Positions 8,383 to 17,639 are shown, numbered from the stretch's first letter. The stretch is DNA of 64,000 nucleotides from CBIFVZ01 sp966185765 (GCA_966185765.1 CBIFVZ010000006.1:1-64000); one strand, 5' to 3'. Notes: generated by a model not told the origin, from the sequence alone. Program-made: numbers and translations.

Positions 8383-9609
8383 TTAAATAGTCACCGTTAC
8401 GCTACGGCCTGCCAGGCAGAAACTCGTTGATTCCGCAGTGTCTTTCCAGTCGATATCGATATGCGCAGTCAGCACTTTGACCGGTAATTGCCGTCTTGCG
8501 ATTTCCGGCGGCGGCTGTACATTTCTTTCACCAACCGCAACGCGCCCGCTGCCAGCACGTAGTGTTTTGATAGTGCCTTTCCATTTTGTTTGTGGGGAGC
8601 TCGTAAGATGAACTGTCACCACCATGCCCGGATGCAGCTTGTCAGCATCCGCTTCATCAAAAAAAGCCTCTACCCAGCGGGTATGGCAGTCCAGGATGCG
8701 CACAATGGGAGTACCGCTTTGGACACTTGCCCCATTTTCTGCACTGATATCCCAGACAACGCCATCAAATGTACTGCTTAGTACCGCCTGCTGGCGTGAA
8801 GCCAGCAGAGCGGTAATCTCCTTTATGCTTTGGGAAGTTGCTTTCTGGCGTGCCAGTAATTGTCCTTTCTCCTGTTTCATGTTCTCAATTGTTAGTGAAA
8901 TATCACGCTGATTTTGCTGTGGAGCGTCAAGGGTTCTTGGGCCAGTCAGCTGTAGTCCGGATTTCGCCGCATTAACGTCCAACAAACGTTGCTGTAACTC
9001 AGCTACTTTCGCCTGTTGGCTTGCCTGCAGAGCCAGGTTATCGCTTTTGCGCTCTTCATACTCGATACGGCTGATATAGTGCTTTCGGTACAAATCCTTG
9101 TAGCTCTGAAGCTGCTGTTTCGAAAACGTCGCCTGTGCCGTAATTGCCCTTAACTCTTCTTTTAACTGGGTTAAGGTAGCCGCTGATTGTTTTTCTCCCA
9201 GCATCTGCTGGGTCTGACTTTCCGCGAGATATTGCTGTTTCTGCTGCGTGTGTAGCTGCATGCGGCTGTCTATGCCTGAAATTTGCTTATCAATTTCAGC
9301 AAGCTGGATTTCAAGCTGGCTGCGTTGACTGACAAGCCCTGGCACCTGGTCGTTGGCCTGTGTTGTGGTCACGCTGCCTAATTGCTGCTGTGCCAGCACA
9401 TTCTGTCCTGGCGTAATCTCACTGGTCAGAACGAGGTGGCCAGGGAGTGGTGAAAGGATGGTCGAGATGCGGCCATTAATAAAAGCCTCCTTACTGGAGA
9501 CTTTCATCCCGGAATAAAGGAGAAAAGTCATGGCAGCCAGCACTGCACCAGCAATGCAGATTTTGACTATGGGATGCCCGACTAATATCCATTTAATTGG
9601 GTTTTTCAC
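8383..9609 (-). CDS. HlyD-family periplasmic adaptor (membrane fusion protein)
   Basis: A protein of about 408 residues. A short cytoplasmic start (KNPIKWILVGHP) is followed by one membrane helix, a lipoyl half-domain, a long coiled-coil rich in Gln and Glu (roughly residues 80-270), the second lipoyl half (VWDISAENGASVQSGTPIVRI) and a beta-barrel region. This is the EmrA/HlyD layout. I start it at the GTG at 9609 because GAGGAAAAC gives a proper ribosome site there; reading further upstream would overlap the PEBP gene. It should link an inner-membrane pump to an outer-membrane channel; the MFS protein two genes downstream is the likely partner. No outer-membrane factor is encoded nearby, so TolC is presumably used. 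Confidence 0.87.
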   Translation of the reverse strand: MKNPIKWILVGHPIVKICIAGAVLAAMTFLLYSGMKVSSKEAFINGRISTILSPLPGHLVLTSEITPGQNVLAQQQLGSVTTTQANDQVPGLVSQRSQLEIQLAEIDKQISGIDSRMQLHTQQKQQYLAESQTQQMLGEKQSAATLTQLKEELRAITAQATFSKQQLQSYKDLYRKHYISRIEYEERKSDNLALQASQQAKVAELQQRLLDVNAAKSGLQLTGPRTLDAPQQNQRDISLTIENMKQEKGQLLARQKATSQSIKEITALLASRQQAVLSSTFDGVVWDISAENGASVQSGTPIVRILDCHTRWVEAFFDEADADKLHPGMVVTVHLTSSPQTKWKGTIKTLRAGSGRVAVGERNVQPPPEIARRQLPVKVLTAHIDIDWKDTAESTSFCLAGRSVTVTI

Positions 9610-9619
9610 GTTTTCCTCA

Positions 9620-10093
9620 TTAACGCTTGTAAAGCGTGATGACGCTGGCTTTCGAAATGGTGTGCATATTAATGAGGAAGCGAATAACTGCATTAGTCAG
9701 GTCTGGAGTTACGCCGAGGTCTTCGCAGCTTAGTGCGTGTACGGTAAAGATGTAACGGTGCGGTATATCACCTTCAGGTGGGCAACAGCCGCCGTAGCCG
9801 GGTGCTCCAAAATCTGAGCTTGCCTGCTTCATCGCTGAATCAAAAAGGTTGCCTGCACCTGCGGGGAGTGAATGGACGTTGCTCGGGATATTGTAAGCCA
9901 CCCAGTGCCAAAAACCGCTGCCTGTCGGCGCATCGGGATCGTAGGCGGTAATAGCAAAACTTTTGGCTTGCTGCGGCACATTTTCCCATGACAAGGCCGG
10001 AGATGTGTTATCTCCATTACCGCCAAAATCATTGTATTCATTCTTTTTACTCAGGAAACCATAGTCACTTAAGCCATCAACATATAATTTCAT
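9620..10093 (-). CDS. YbhB/YbcL-type PEBP family protein
   Basis: A 157-residue protein of the phosphatidylethanolamine-binding/Raf-kinase-inhibitor-like family. The family signatures DPDAPTGSGFWHWVAYNIP and GYGGCCPPEGDIPHRYIF are visible; they form the conserved anion-binding pocket. There is no signal peptide, so it is probably cytosolic, like YbhB. ATG at 10093 is preferred over the one at 10111 because GAGGG lies seven bases upstream. It is the first gene of the minus-strand arm and ends 11 bases before the HlyD-type gene. The function of bacterial PEBPs is largely unknown; binding of a phosphorylated or carboxylated pathway intermediate is only a guess. Confidence 0.88.
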   Translation of the reverse strand: MKLYVDGLSDYGFLSKKNEYNDFGGNGDNTSPALSWENVPQQAKSFAITAYDPDAPTGSGFWHWVAYNIPSNVHSLPAGAGNLFDSAMKQASSDFGAPGYGGCCPPEGDIPHRYIFTVHALSCEDLGVTPDLTNAVIRFLINMHTISKASVITLYKR

Positions 10094-10317
10094 AGTGTTA
10101 CCCTCTGTCAAATAGCCGGCGGGTTGCCGTTCTATTTACTATAGGTACCCGATTGCCCCTAAAACCGGTAATGAAATTGGCTAATTCAACGTATTACCCA
10201 TGAATAAGGCAATATTGTTCCAACACGGAAACAATACGGTTAAAAAAAACATCCTGATTGCGCAACCTATTATCACAGGACATGCTTGTTGAAAAATGAT
10301 GGCAATGGGAGCAAGCA
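10094..10317. promoter_or_regulatory. Divergent promoter region between the two arms of the YrdC cluster
   Basis: This 224-base AT-rich gap separates the minus-strand PEBP-to-oxygenase arm from the plus-strand YrdC-YrdC arm, so both are probably driven from here. I see no clear palindrome. The LysR protein encoded at 11701-12615 is the obvious candidate regulator. Confidence 0.5.
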
Positions 10318-11094
10318 ATGAGTAAGAATGTCGTGTGGAATGGTGGTGTTCAGCCAGAGGCAATTGAAATATTAGGTGCACAGGGTGGAATGATTGTCTG
10401 TCCAACAAAAGTAGGCTACATCATTATGACCTCTGATAAAGAGGGGCTGGAAAGAAAGTTTGAAGCGAAGCAGCGTAATCGCAATAAGCCTGGTGTAGTT
10501 TTGTGTGGTAGCATGGAGCAATTAAAAGAACTCGCTGAATTGAACCCTGAAGTCGAAGCATTTTATCAGTCTCACTGGGACGCCGACGTATTACTGGGCT
10601 GTATTCTGCCCTGGCGTCAGGAGGCTATAGATAAATTGCCTGAAAATGGGCTGAAAGAGCTGATGATGGATGGAAGAAAGACCAGTTGCTTTGTGATTAA
10701 ATTTGGTAAACCGGGAGAAATGATCGCAAAAGAATTGTGGGAAAAACACCATAAATATGCCTTTGCCAGCTCGGCAAACCCATCAGGGAAAGGTAACCGT
10801 GGGATGGTAGAGTTTATCGGTGAGCGGATAGCGTCACGTGCTGACTTGATTATCTGCGCGAATGACTACGTGAAGTCTATTCAGCCCGATGAAACCCAGG
10901 AAAGCCGCTATGAGCAAGGTGTAATGGTTTCTATGGTAGATAATCAAGGCAAGCTGGTTCCTCAGCAGAAAGGGGAAAGAAAAGTCTTTCCTTGCCCGGT
11001 ATTGATTCGTAAAGGGCTGGATGTGGATAAAATTATTAATTTCATGTCAGCGCAGTTTAATACCTGGGACTATCGTCACGGCGATTATTACTAA
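10318..11094 (+). CDS. YrdC/Sua5-domain protein (copy B), extended form
   Basis: A 258-residue YrdC-fold protein, longer than housekeeping TsaC (about 190). It has IVCPTKVGYIIMTSD, the K-x-R nucleotide-site segment KQRNRNKPGVVL and YAFASSANPSGKGNRG, so the catalytic motifs look preserved. About 50 extra residues follow the core, ending NTWDYRHGDYY. Base composition is more AT-rich than in the neighbouring operons. It begins the plus-strand arm opposite the PEBP gene and is followed after 29 bases by a third YrdC-like gene. I infer that it activates bicarbonate plus an amine or amino acid as an adenylate, but the substrate is unknown. Confidence 0.82.
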   Translation: MSKNVVWNGGVQPEAIEILGAQGGMIVCPTKVGYIIMTSDKEGLERKFEAKQRNRNKPGVVLCGSMEQLKELAELNPEVEAFYQSHWDADVLLGCILPWRQEAIDKLPENGLKELMMDGRKTSCFVIKFGKPGEMIAKELWEKHHKYAFASSANPSGKGNRGMVEFIGERIASRADLIICANDYVKSIQPDETQESRYEQGVMVSMVDNQGKLVPQQKGERKVFPCPVLIRKGLDVDKIINFMSAQFNTWDYRHGDYY

Positions 11095-11123
11095 CTTAAG
11101 CCTATTATTCATAGTGGATAACT

Positions 11124-11717
11124 ATGTCATTTGTTGAAAAAGCAGTCACGGTTTTACAAAATGGTGGGATCATTCTCGTGCCAACGGATACCCATTTTGC
11201 TTTAGCGGCAAGTCCATTTTGCCCGGAAGCTGTAGATAAAATGACGATGTTAAAAGCGTCACTCTCTGTTAAAGAGATGACGCTGTGCTTCTGTGAGCTG
11301 ACTGAGATATGGCCCTGGGTGGAGGTCAGCCAATGGCAAAAGGGCAAACTTGAAGCGCTCAGCCGGGCTTACTGGCCCGGTACGTTGAAAATCAGCCTTC
11401 AAAAGAAGCCACAGAGTGTGATCATTCTCGAGGAAGGCGATATGGTTTCGGTTGTTTGTGTGAAAAACAGTCAGTTAAGAAGCATCATTAGCCTATTGCA
11501 AAGCCCGCTAATGGTGATCCCGGCGGGAAGTCAACAAGATACCCGTAACCTGGTCAGCTTTACCCTCGCCCGAGAAGGCATGGGAGATATGGTAGACCTG
11601 GTCGTTCCTTCAAATAGCAAAAATTCCAACACGACAGCAACGACACATATTTCACTCGAGGGCGATAAAGTTAGTATCTTACGCAGTGGTGATCTTGATA
11701 TTAGTGAGGATCTTTAA
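11124..11717 (+). CDS. YrdC/Sua5-like protein (copy C), degenerate active site
   Basis: A 197-residue protein with the N-terminal VPTDTHFALAASPF of YrdC proteins, and similar to copy A in length and overall pattern (compare SLLGNEIQTLRKGDIDI in copy A with SLEGDKVSILRSGDLDI here). The nucleotide-site segment is altered (LKASLSVKEMTLCF in place of KKRDSQKPLTLF) and the SSAN motif is replaced by PAGSQQ, so it may not catalyse the usual reaction. It could be a regulatory or structural partner of copy A or B. It ends 17 bases inside the convergent LysR gene. Confidence 0.75.
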   Translation: MSFVEKAVTVLQNGGIILVPTDTHFALAASPFCPEAVDKMTMLKASLSVKEMTLCFCELTEIWPWVEVSQWQKGKLEALSRAYWPGTLKISLQKKPQSVIILEEGDMVSVVCVKNSQLRSIISLLQSPLMVIPAGSQQDTRNLVSFTLAREGMGDMVDLVVPSNSKNSNTTATTHISLEGDKVSILRSGDLDISEDL

Positions 11718-12615
11718 ATCCTGCGCCTGAAATCAGCTGCTGCAATTCATCGCTGAATCTTTTAATACCCGACGTCATCGTGCTTTTGGTTTTTGACAGT
11801 ATCCACACTTTGTATTCATCCATTTGCCAGTCGGGTAAAATGCGCACCAGTTTACCTTCTACATAACTCTCCCGTGCGACATAATTCGGCAAATAGGCGA
11901 TGCCCAGCCCGGATAACGCCATATTGATGAGTGCCACGCTGTTGTTGCTTCTGAATCGGCTGCGAATATCGATATTGACCTTCTGCTTTTCCTTACGAAA
12001 AGGTAGAGAAACCGTTCGGGCAACGCCGCAGAACAAAATATAACTGTGTGCCGGTAGGTCTTTTGGCGTAAGTATTGGGCGCATTCTTTCGATACAATCA
12101 GGCGTGGCGTAAAGGCCCCATGATATCGTACATAAATACTTTGTATGTTCGTGCGAGGGGGTGTTTTGTGAAACGATAATTGAGAGATCGTATTGACTAT
12201 CTTTGATATCCACTTCTTTATCAGACAAATCGAGATCCACGTTTGCCAACATATTTCTTTCTAAATAGGCGTTTAATGCGGGCAGAACATAGCGTTTTCC
12301 AAACGTCACAGGCGCGAGAATTTTTATTGTGCCAGTCGGCTCCTCATAATAATCGCGAATGAATCTTTCTGCAGCGCGTAGCTCGTTGAGTATTTTGAAG
12401 CAATGCTGATAATAGCTTAACCCCAGCTCTGTTATCTCTATTTTTCGTGTGGTGCGCTTGAGCAACATCGCGCCGATTCGTTTTTCCAGTGTGGATATGT
12501 CACGGCTCACCGAGGATTTCGACATTCCCAGAGACAACGCTGCTTCTGTAAAACTCAATGTTTCAACAACTCGCGCAAACACCACCATTGGAATTAAATT
12601 TTCTACTTTTTCCAT
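11701..12615 (-). CDS. LysR-family transcriptional regulator
   Basis: A 304-residue LysR protein: N-terminal helix-turn-helix (VVETLSFTEAALSLGMSKSSVSRDISTLEKRIG, residues about 15-48) and a C-terminal effector-binding domain resembling the DsdC/AaeR-like group that acts on aromatic or acidic effectors. It converges with the third YrdC-like gene, overlapping by 17 bases, and closes the cluster. It is the only regulator in 3.4-12.6 kb, so control of the divergent promoter at 10094-10317 is the simplest reading. The effector is unknown. Confidence 0.88.
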   Translation of the reverse strand: MEKVENLIPMVVFARVVETLSFTEAALSLGMSKSSVSRDISTLEKRIGAMLLKRTTRKIEITELGLSYYQHCFKILNELRAAERFIRDYYEEPTGTIKILAPVTFGKRYVLPALNAYLERNMLANVDLDLSDKEVDIKDSQYDLSIIVSQNTPSHEHTKYLCTISWGLYATPDCIERMRPILTPKDLPAHSYILFCGVARTVSLPFRKEKQKVNIDIRSRFRSNNSVALINMALSGLGIAYLPNYVARESYVEGKLVRILPDWQMDEYKVWILSKTKSTMTSGIKRFSDELQQLISGAGFKDPH

Positions 12616-12960
12616 TCCGCAACCTGTAACATCCTGTTAAATAATTACGCAATAATTAGTGACAAAAGTTACCTTTGTCGTCAAGTTGAATTTTTTTCGG
12701 ACAAATAAGCGCTACGGCGCGGGTGGTCATAAATATCGGGTGGGGGAGGTGTATCACTTTGTAATTAGTCAGAGCAGAAAGTGAGGCTATATCTGCCCAT
12801 AACCTGCAACGGTAAACGGACATCAAGCATAATCGAGAGCATGACCTCAGCCGTCCACTGCTCGTGGACAGTGTGAGATTGCCTCTTTATCCAGCAACGT
12901 GGTGTCATACACGTGCAGCAACAGCTGGCGTTAAAGCACGTAAGTCGCAAGCCGGATAGT

Positions 12961-13257
12961 CTATATTTCACTCTCCATACCATCCGGGACGCGCAAATGG
13001 GTTTCCATTGTCGTCAGGGCGTTATCAGTGCCTTCGATGACCTCTATCCTGTCCTGCTTGACCTTCAGTCGGTCACCAAAATAGTCAGAAATAGCAATAA
13101 ACGCGCGACCAATATCTGCCTTACTGCAAGCCACCGTATCGGGTTAAATCACCCGCACCGCATCGTCGGCGTAATAGTCTGTTAAGGTGTCGAAATCGTG
13201 TTCCGAAATGGCGCGCTTGCAGGCTTCAATAATGTGCTCCAGGGGGGGCGGGTTCAT
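12961..13257 (-). pseudogene. SnoaL / NTF2-like protein, interrupted by an in-frame stop
   Basis: Read from ATG at 13257, the frame gives the start of an NTF2-fold protein (LEHIIEACKRAISEHDFDTL, then TDYYADDAVRV), meets TAA at 13144-13146 (codon 38) and then continues in the same frame with coherent NTF2-like sequence (SKADIGRAFIAISDYFGDRL, then KVKQDRIEVIEGTDNALT) to TAG at 12961-12963. SnoaL-like proteins are small cyclases, isomerases or hydroxylases of secondary metabolism. DNA further downstream can be read in another frame (DYPACDLRAL), suggesting an additional frameshift. The remaining bases to 12616 hold nothing that I can support. Confidence 0.65.
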
Positions 13258-13429
13258 TGTTGACGGCTCTGTGGTCACCTCTATGGTGTTTTTCACTCGG
13301 GCACTGTTCGTCTGATGGAGAGAAATAATCGCGCGGGTGCATCAAACCAGAGATATACGGCGAGACAGCCAACCCGGCCGTCATCAACAGCAACGTCCGC
13401 AAATGCGCCCTGGACGTGTTATGCTTCAC
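13226..13429 (-). CDS. Small unrecognised ORF between the EamA and SnoaL-like genes
   Basis: A 67-residue reading frame beginning at the stop of the EamA gene. Its first half is hydrophobic and basic (RTLLLMTAGLAVSPYISG), which could be a signal or anchor; the second half is Pro- and His-rich without family resemblance and runs into the SnoaL-like pseudogene. It may be a remnant of a larger gene rather than a real small protein. Confidence 0.25.
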   Translation of the reverse strand: MKHNTSRAHLRTLLLMTAGLAVSPYISGLMHPRDYFSPSDEQCPSEKHHRGDHRAVNNEPAPPGAHY

Positions 13430-14357
13430 TCCCCTGAGACTCTGCCAGCGGTTTCACCACCGCTGCCGGGCGCCTGAACCAGCCAATCCCCACCAGCACA
13501 GCGGCAACGCCGAGCCACTGCAATAGCGCAAGGCGCTCGTCAAAGAGAAACAGACCAAACAGAATCGACCCCACCGGGCGGGCCAGGGTCGAGACCGAAG
13601 CTAACACCACATCCACGTATTTAAGTGCATAGGCCATAAGCCCATGCCCAAGAAGCTGGCTTATCAGCGCCAGCAGGGCAATCACCAGCCACCCTGTTGG
13701 CGTGGTGGGCAAATATTGTCGGCTGGTGGCAAGCGCCAGTGGGACCAGTAGTACTGCGCAGGTCAAACTGTTCCAGAGAATAATGGTGTTTGAACTAAAG
13801 TTACAACGCAGAGCTTTAATCATCAGCAGATAGATGGCGTAAAACAGCGCCGAGTTGAGTGCCAGTAGATCGCCCACAGCCGACGTTTTGCTAAATTCCA
13901 GCGCGGCGTTGCCGTCAAATACCAGCAGACAAGCGCCGGCAATGCACAGCGCCAGCGCCAGCCATTTTGCAGCGCCGATTTTCTCGCGCAGAAACACCCA
14001 GGACAGCAGCGCCACAAACACCGGCGACAGGTTCATCAGAATTGAGGTGTTTGCCACGCTGGTCATCTTCACTGCCCAGTGGTTTGACAGCATATCGACC
14101 ATTGAGACAACACCGCAGAGCAACAGCAGTCCGTACATGATCGGAGAGCTGCGCGCGGGAGGTGGAACTTGTCCGGTCTTGCCTGACGGCCAGGCTGCCA
14201 GCGCAGTTGCAACACCACCGGCGAGGAACATACGCAACATCAGCGTTGAAGTGGCATCCACCTCGCTCAGCTTGACGAAAACAATGGCCGACGCTACGCC
14301 AATGGTACTCACAACCAGCACTAAAACAGGTTGTAAAGTAGTGTTATCAGCCTTCAT
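13419..14357 (-). CDS. EamA/DMT-superfamily exporter
   Basis: A 312-residue membrane protein with ten hydrophobic helices in two EamA repeats; the first repeat contains MRMFLAGGVATALAAW and the second ends LLGHGLMAYALKYVDVV plus a final helix pair. Members such as RhaT, YdcZ-like and amino acid exporters move small metabolites out of the cell. It is on the same strand as the broken ATP-grasp, reductase and diiron genes upstream, separated from them by 264 bases, and it appears intact. It may have exported the product of that former pathway. Confidence 0.85.
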   Translation of the reverse strand: MKADNTTLQPVLVLVVSTIGVASAIVFVKLSEVDATSTLMLRMFLAGGVATALAAWPSGKTGQVPPPARSSPIMYGLLLLCGVVSMVDMLSNHWAVKMTSVANTSILMNLSPVFVALLSWVFLREKIGAAKWLALALCIAGACLLVFDGNAALEFSKTSAVGDLLALNSALFYAIYLLMIKALRCNFSSNTIILWNSLTCAVLLVPLALATSRQYLPTTPTGWLVIALLALISQLLGHGLMAYALKYVDVVLASVSTLARPVGSILFGLFLFDERLALLQWLGVAAVLVGIGWFRRPAAVVKPLAESQGSEA

Positions 14358-14621
14358 GAACGGGTCCCCGGGAATACGGTGTCAGGTTGAGTAAACGCGA
14401 AAGATGCTCGCGACGTTGTCATCGTTCTGTTTGTTGCAGGGCTTCATATGGGAAACAGAGACACCTGCAACAGATTGTTTTCAAAGTCTGGTGCGCCCGG
14501 AGCAGATTGCGTGCCGTTGCCGCTGGCGTAGCGCCGTCGTTAGCGAACACATACACTGACCTGGCCACTACGATGTGGGCATCGCATCATGACCTGTTAC
14601 TGGCGTAGTCTGCCACCTTCA
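14358..14621 (-). other. Gap between ATP-grasp B and the EamA gene; possible remnant
   Basis: These 264 bases separate two same-strand genes of a cluster whose other junctions are almost gapless. Short open stretches exist on the minus strand (for example VYVFANDGATPAATARNLL) but nothing that I can assign to a family. A degraded gene is possible. Confidence 0.25.
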
Positions 14622-15792
14622 TTATTTACCCACCCCTGGCAGCGTTGATATCGCCTGTTGTAACGTTGTCATGCACTGGCGGATGGCTTGCTCCACCTCG
14701 GCCTGGCTTTCACCCATAAAGTGCAGCCGCGCCGGGATGGCCTCATAGCTGAAGCCGCTGTTGTCATCACGCAGACAAATGCTTTGCCAGGTCAACAGCG
14801 GGTGCGTCAGTTCCAGCTCAGGGTCAAAGGCATAACCTTCAGCAAACGGATTTGGCACCATCAAAAAGCCGGTAATGCGGGTGCTGACCGGTTTTATCGC
14901 CTCGCCGAGTGCGGCCTGGCTCCAGAATTTGAACAGGTCAGTACCTTCATTACGCAGGGTGATAAAGGGGATTTCACCCCCGCCGACGCGCCCGCCAATC
15001 TCCAGAAATACCAGTTCACCGCGCTGCTCGATAAGCTCCAGGTGAATAGCCTGAATTATGTAAGTTGAGATGCGTGCACACTTCGCCGGTGAGCGCCTGT
15101 GCGCGGGCAATAAACGCGGTGTTATCCACCGTTACCGAGCCAAGAGGTGCGCCGTGGCGAAAGTCCAGGCAGGTGTTGAGGTATTTTGAGACCTTAAAAT
15201 ACGGCATTTGTCCTGAGGCCAGAATGGCGTCCACATGGTAGATATCGCCTTCGATATATTCTTCGACCTCATAACCTGCAAAATCCTCAAGTGCCGGGAT
15301 ATCGGCATCACGCTCCAGCTTCACCACGCCGTCGGAGGCGGCGCCCACCTGGGGCTTCAGGATGGCCGGGTAACCGTACTGGTGGCAAAACTGCATGACA
15401 TTCGCGCGCGAGGTAACGCTCTGGTAATACACGCTGGAGGTTGCCAGCGCCGCTTTCATGCTGGTTTTGTTGCGACACAGCGCATTATCCGCTTCCTTTG
15501 CACCGGGAATATCGAGTGCGCTTCGCAGCTGGGCCGCCGCGTCCAGATCGTATTCCGAAAAGGCGAGTACCACATCAATCGGTAGCGCTGCATGCATCTC
15601 GCGGGCGGAAGGCAGGATGATATCGCCATCCAGCGAACTGACTTCAACTACATTTTCACAAAGAGAGCGTTCTATCAGACGCGAGCGCCCGATAAGCGAA
15701 ATATAAGAAACGCGGTTTTCACGGTGGTCAACGTACTGGCGAAAATCTGATAGCTCGTCGTCGTAGCAGTTAAGAATCAGCACGTGCTTCAT
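14622..15792 (-). pseudogene. ATP-grasp ligase B, disrupted by a one-base frameshift
   Basis: The first part (from ATG 15792) reads as an ATP-grasp carboxylate-amine ligase: a pre-ATP domain starting MKHVLILNCYDDELSDF, the nucleotide segment YPAILKPQVGAASDGVVKL and EVEEYIEGDIYHVDAI. At about 15050 the frame shifts; deleting one C from the CC at 15050-15051 (one G of GG in the coding strand) joins HLNLHNS to AIHLELIEQRGELVFLEIG, and the protein then continues with the metal and substrate site IGGRVGGGE to a stop at 14622, about 389 residues in total. The ATG overlaps the stop of ATP-grasp A (ATGA). Such ligases form amide or peptide bonds in biosynthesis. No slippery heptamer is visible at the site, and neighbouring genes are also broken, so decay is favoured over programmed shifting. 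Confidence 0.8.
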
Positions 15793-17000
15793 GCGATTTT
15801 CACCTCTTCATGCACCTGGCGCACCAGCTCGCGCACCGCAGCCGCATCGTGACCCGCAAACATCAGATAGCCTATATGTGAGGTCCAGTCCTCGTCGCTC
15901 CCCAGGGCATCGCCAGGAGTAAAGTACAGCTCGTGCGACAGGTATTCCGGGCGATTGAGTAAAGGCTCTACGCCACTGAGCTTACTGAAGTGGCGCTTCT
16001 CGCCGCGCGGGATGAAAGCAATAGCGCTCACGCACGAGGCGTTCGCTGGCCGTGGGCGCGGCAGGTTGAGGTACTCACACAGCGTCGCGCAGGCAAGACA
16101 GATGCCTTTGGCGCGTATAATCAGGGCAACGATGTTATCGCCCGGCAGGCGTGCGGCCAGTTCGGCGGCCACCGGTTTGCCCTGTGGTGTGACGCGTAAC
16201 TCCAGGTGGAACGGCCCGATGTTAAGGCCTGTAGCCTCTACCACCGCCAGCGCATAGCGGGTCATCATGGCACGAAACGCCTCATCAAACACTTGGCCGA
16301 CAATATGCCCAATTTCGACAAAGTACGGCTCTGGCCCCAGCAGTTTCTCGGTGATGGAGGCGATAACAATGCGGCCATCTTTCTCCACCAGGCCTTCAAT
16401 GCTGTACTCTTTACCGGGAATATATTCCTCCATAATGACGCGTCCGCTGGCGGTAAAATCGACGTCGTGAGGCAGTGACCGCCAGAAACCGTTCACCGCC
16501 TCGCTCAGTTCGCTCAGGCTGTAAACTTTGCGTACATTAATACTGTCTGCCATATCCACCGGTTTGACCACCGCCGGGAAACGAAAGCCTGCGGGGGCAT
16601 CAACGCCTTGATCGGCGTCGAGCGTGAAATAGTTAATCTCGCTCAGCGCGCGTTGAGTAAGACGATTGCGAAAGTTAAGCTTGTTACGCACCAGCTGAAC
16701 GGCATTGCTGCTGAGATGCGGGCGGTCAATAGCTGCTGCCAGGCGCGCGGCCATTGGCACGGCGTATTCCACGCCCGGCAGCACGGCGTCCACGTCGCCC
16801 AGTTAATGGAGCATTGCAAGCTGGGCGGCGAAATCTGCGGTATCGATTTTGATTATCTGCTTTGCTCTGGCGCGCAGCGCAGGGGTGAGACGGCGCTCAC
16901 CCTCATCAGTTGAAAATACGTATAAATCAACGCCAGGTTGCTGCGCGGCGCGAAGAAATGTGGTGCCGGATGAAACAGGATCGATGATGACAACAGACAT
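15789..17000 (-). pseudogene. ATP-grasp ligase A, interrupted by an in-frame stop
   Basis: From ATG 17000 the frame encodes the N-terminal domain (MSVVIIDPVSSGTTFLRAA), meets TAA at 16803-16805 after AAQLAMLH, and continues in the same frame as LGDVDAVLPGVEYAVPMA and on through a complete ATP-grasp core (FPAVVKPVDMADSINV, MEEYIPGKEYSIEGL, PFHLELRVTPQGKPV and AAELAARLPGD) to a stop at 15789. The whole would be about 403 residues, normal for this family. One substitution (for example CAA or GAA to TAA) explains the break. It lies 14 bases after the flavin-reductase gene and overlaps ATP-grasp B. Reinitiation from an internal start could give a truncated product, but the N-terminal domain would be missing. 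Confidence 0.82.
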
Positions 17001-17014
17001 AGCGTAGTCTCCGG

Positions 17015-17638
17015 TTATCCAAAGCTTTCAAGTTCACTCAGCGGCAGCGCCTCCAGCCTGCCGATGATGGCATCTGACCCAACGCCCACCGTCAGCGCGT
17101 CCTGCGCCAGTCGTTCATGAATATTGAAACGGGCGCTGATCCAGTCTGTAAAGGTGACAGTGCTGACGTGCACGTCGCACGCCGCGTAGCGGCGAAACGT
17201 CTCGATACAGCCGCGATGGTAATCGCTCAGGTCGGCGCGATTGATGGCGAAAATCGCCACCTGTGGGATGCGGTAGTCAGCCACCAGCTCAAGCGCCCGG
17301 CTGAGGACGGCTCCCATGCCACTGCCGCCGCTGACGACATTAATGCTCACCGGTGCGGCCTCGTAGTGAGGGAGCGTGGGGTTAACCAACAGATACTCCA
17401 GCGTCGTGCCAACGGCGAGTGTTTCAAACAGCGTGGAAAACAGCCCGCCAGGGCGCAGTTTCACATGAAAAATGAGGCTGTCGTAGCGGCGCGGGCCGAG
17501 TGATACCACCGAGTAGCTACGCAGGGCATCACCGTCAGGGGGCTTAAGCGTGATCACCGATTTGGCGTTATAGAAAACGCGCCGCACTTCCAGTTCGATT
17601 TCCATAATCTGTGTGTAAAGCCGCGTTTTGCGTTTCAC
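17015..17638 (-). CDS. Ferredoxin-NADP reductase-like flavin/NAD module (probably a severed fragment)
   Basis: A 207-residue open frame with an FAD-binding barrel motif (LRSYSVVSLG, the RxYS site) and the nucleotide-binding motif NVVSGGSGMGAVLSRALEL of the FNR superfamily. It starts at a GTG (17638). Upstream, in other frames, lies a [2Fe-2S] ferredoxin domain; removing one A from the run of four at about 17640 would join the ferredoxin's C-terminal CK to VKRKTRL of this protein, giving a fused ferredoxin-reductase of the AscD or phenol-hydroxylase-reductase type. It would supply electrons to the neighbouring diiron protein. The reductase part reads without a lesion but may be untranslated on its own. 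Confidence 0.65.
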   Translation of the reverse strand: MKRKTRLYTQIMEIELEVRRVFYNAKSVITLKPPDGDALRSYSVVSLGPRRYDSLIFHVKLRPGGLFSTLFETLAVGTTLEYLLVNPTLPHYEAAPVSINVVSGGSGMGAVLSRALELVADYRIPQVAIFAINRADLSDYHRGCIETFRRYAACDVHVSTVTFTDWISARFNIHERLAQDALTVGVGSDAIIGRLEALPLSELESFG

Positions 17639-17639
17639 T

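Noticed and set aside
15040..15060. Programmed ribosomal frameshift in ATP-grasp B
   Set aside because: No slippery heptamer or obvious downstream structure, and four neighbouring genes carry unrelated disabling lesions.
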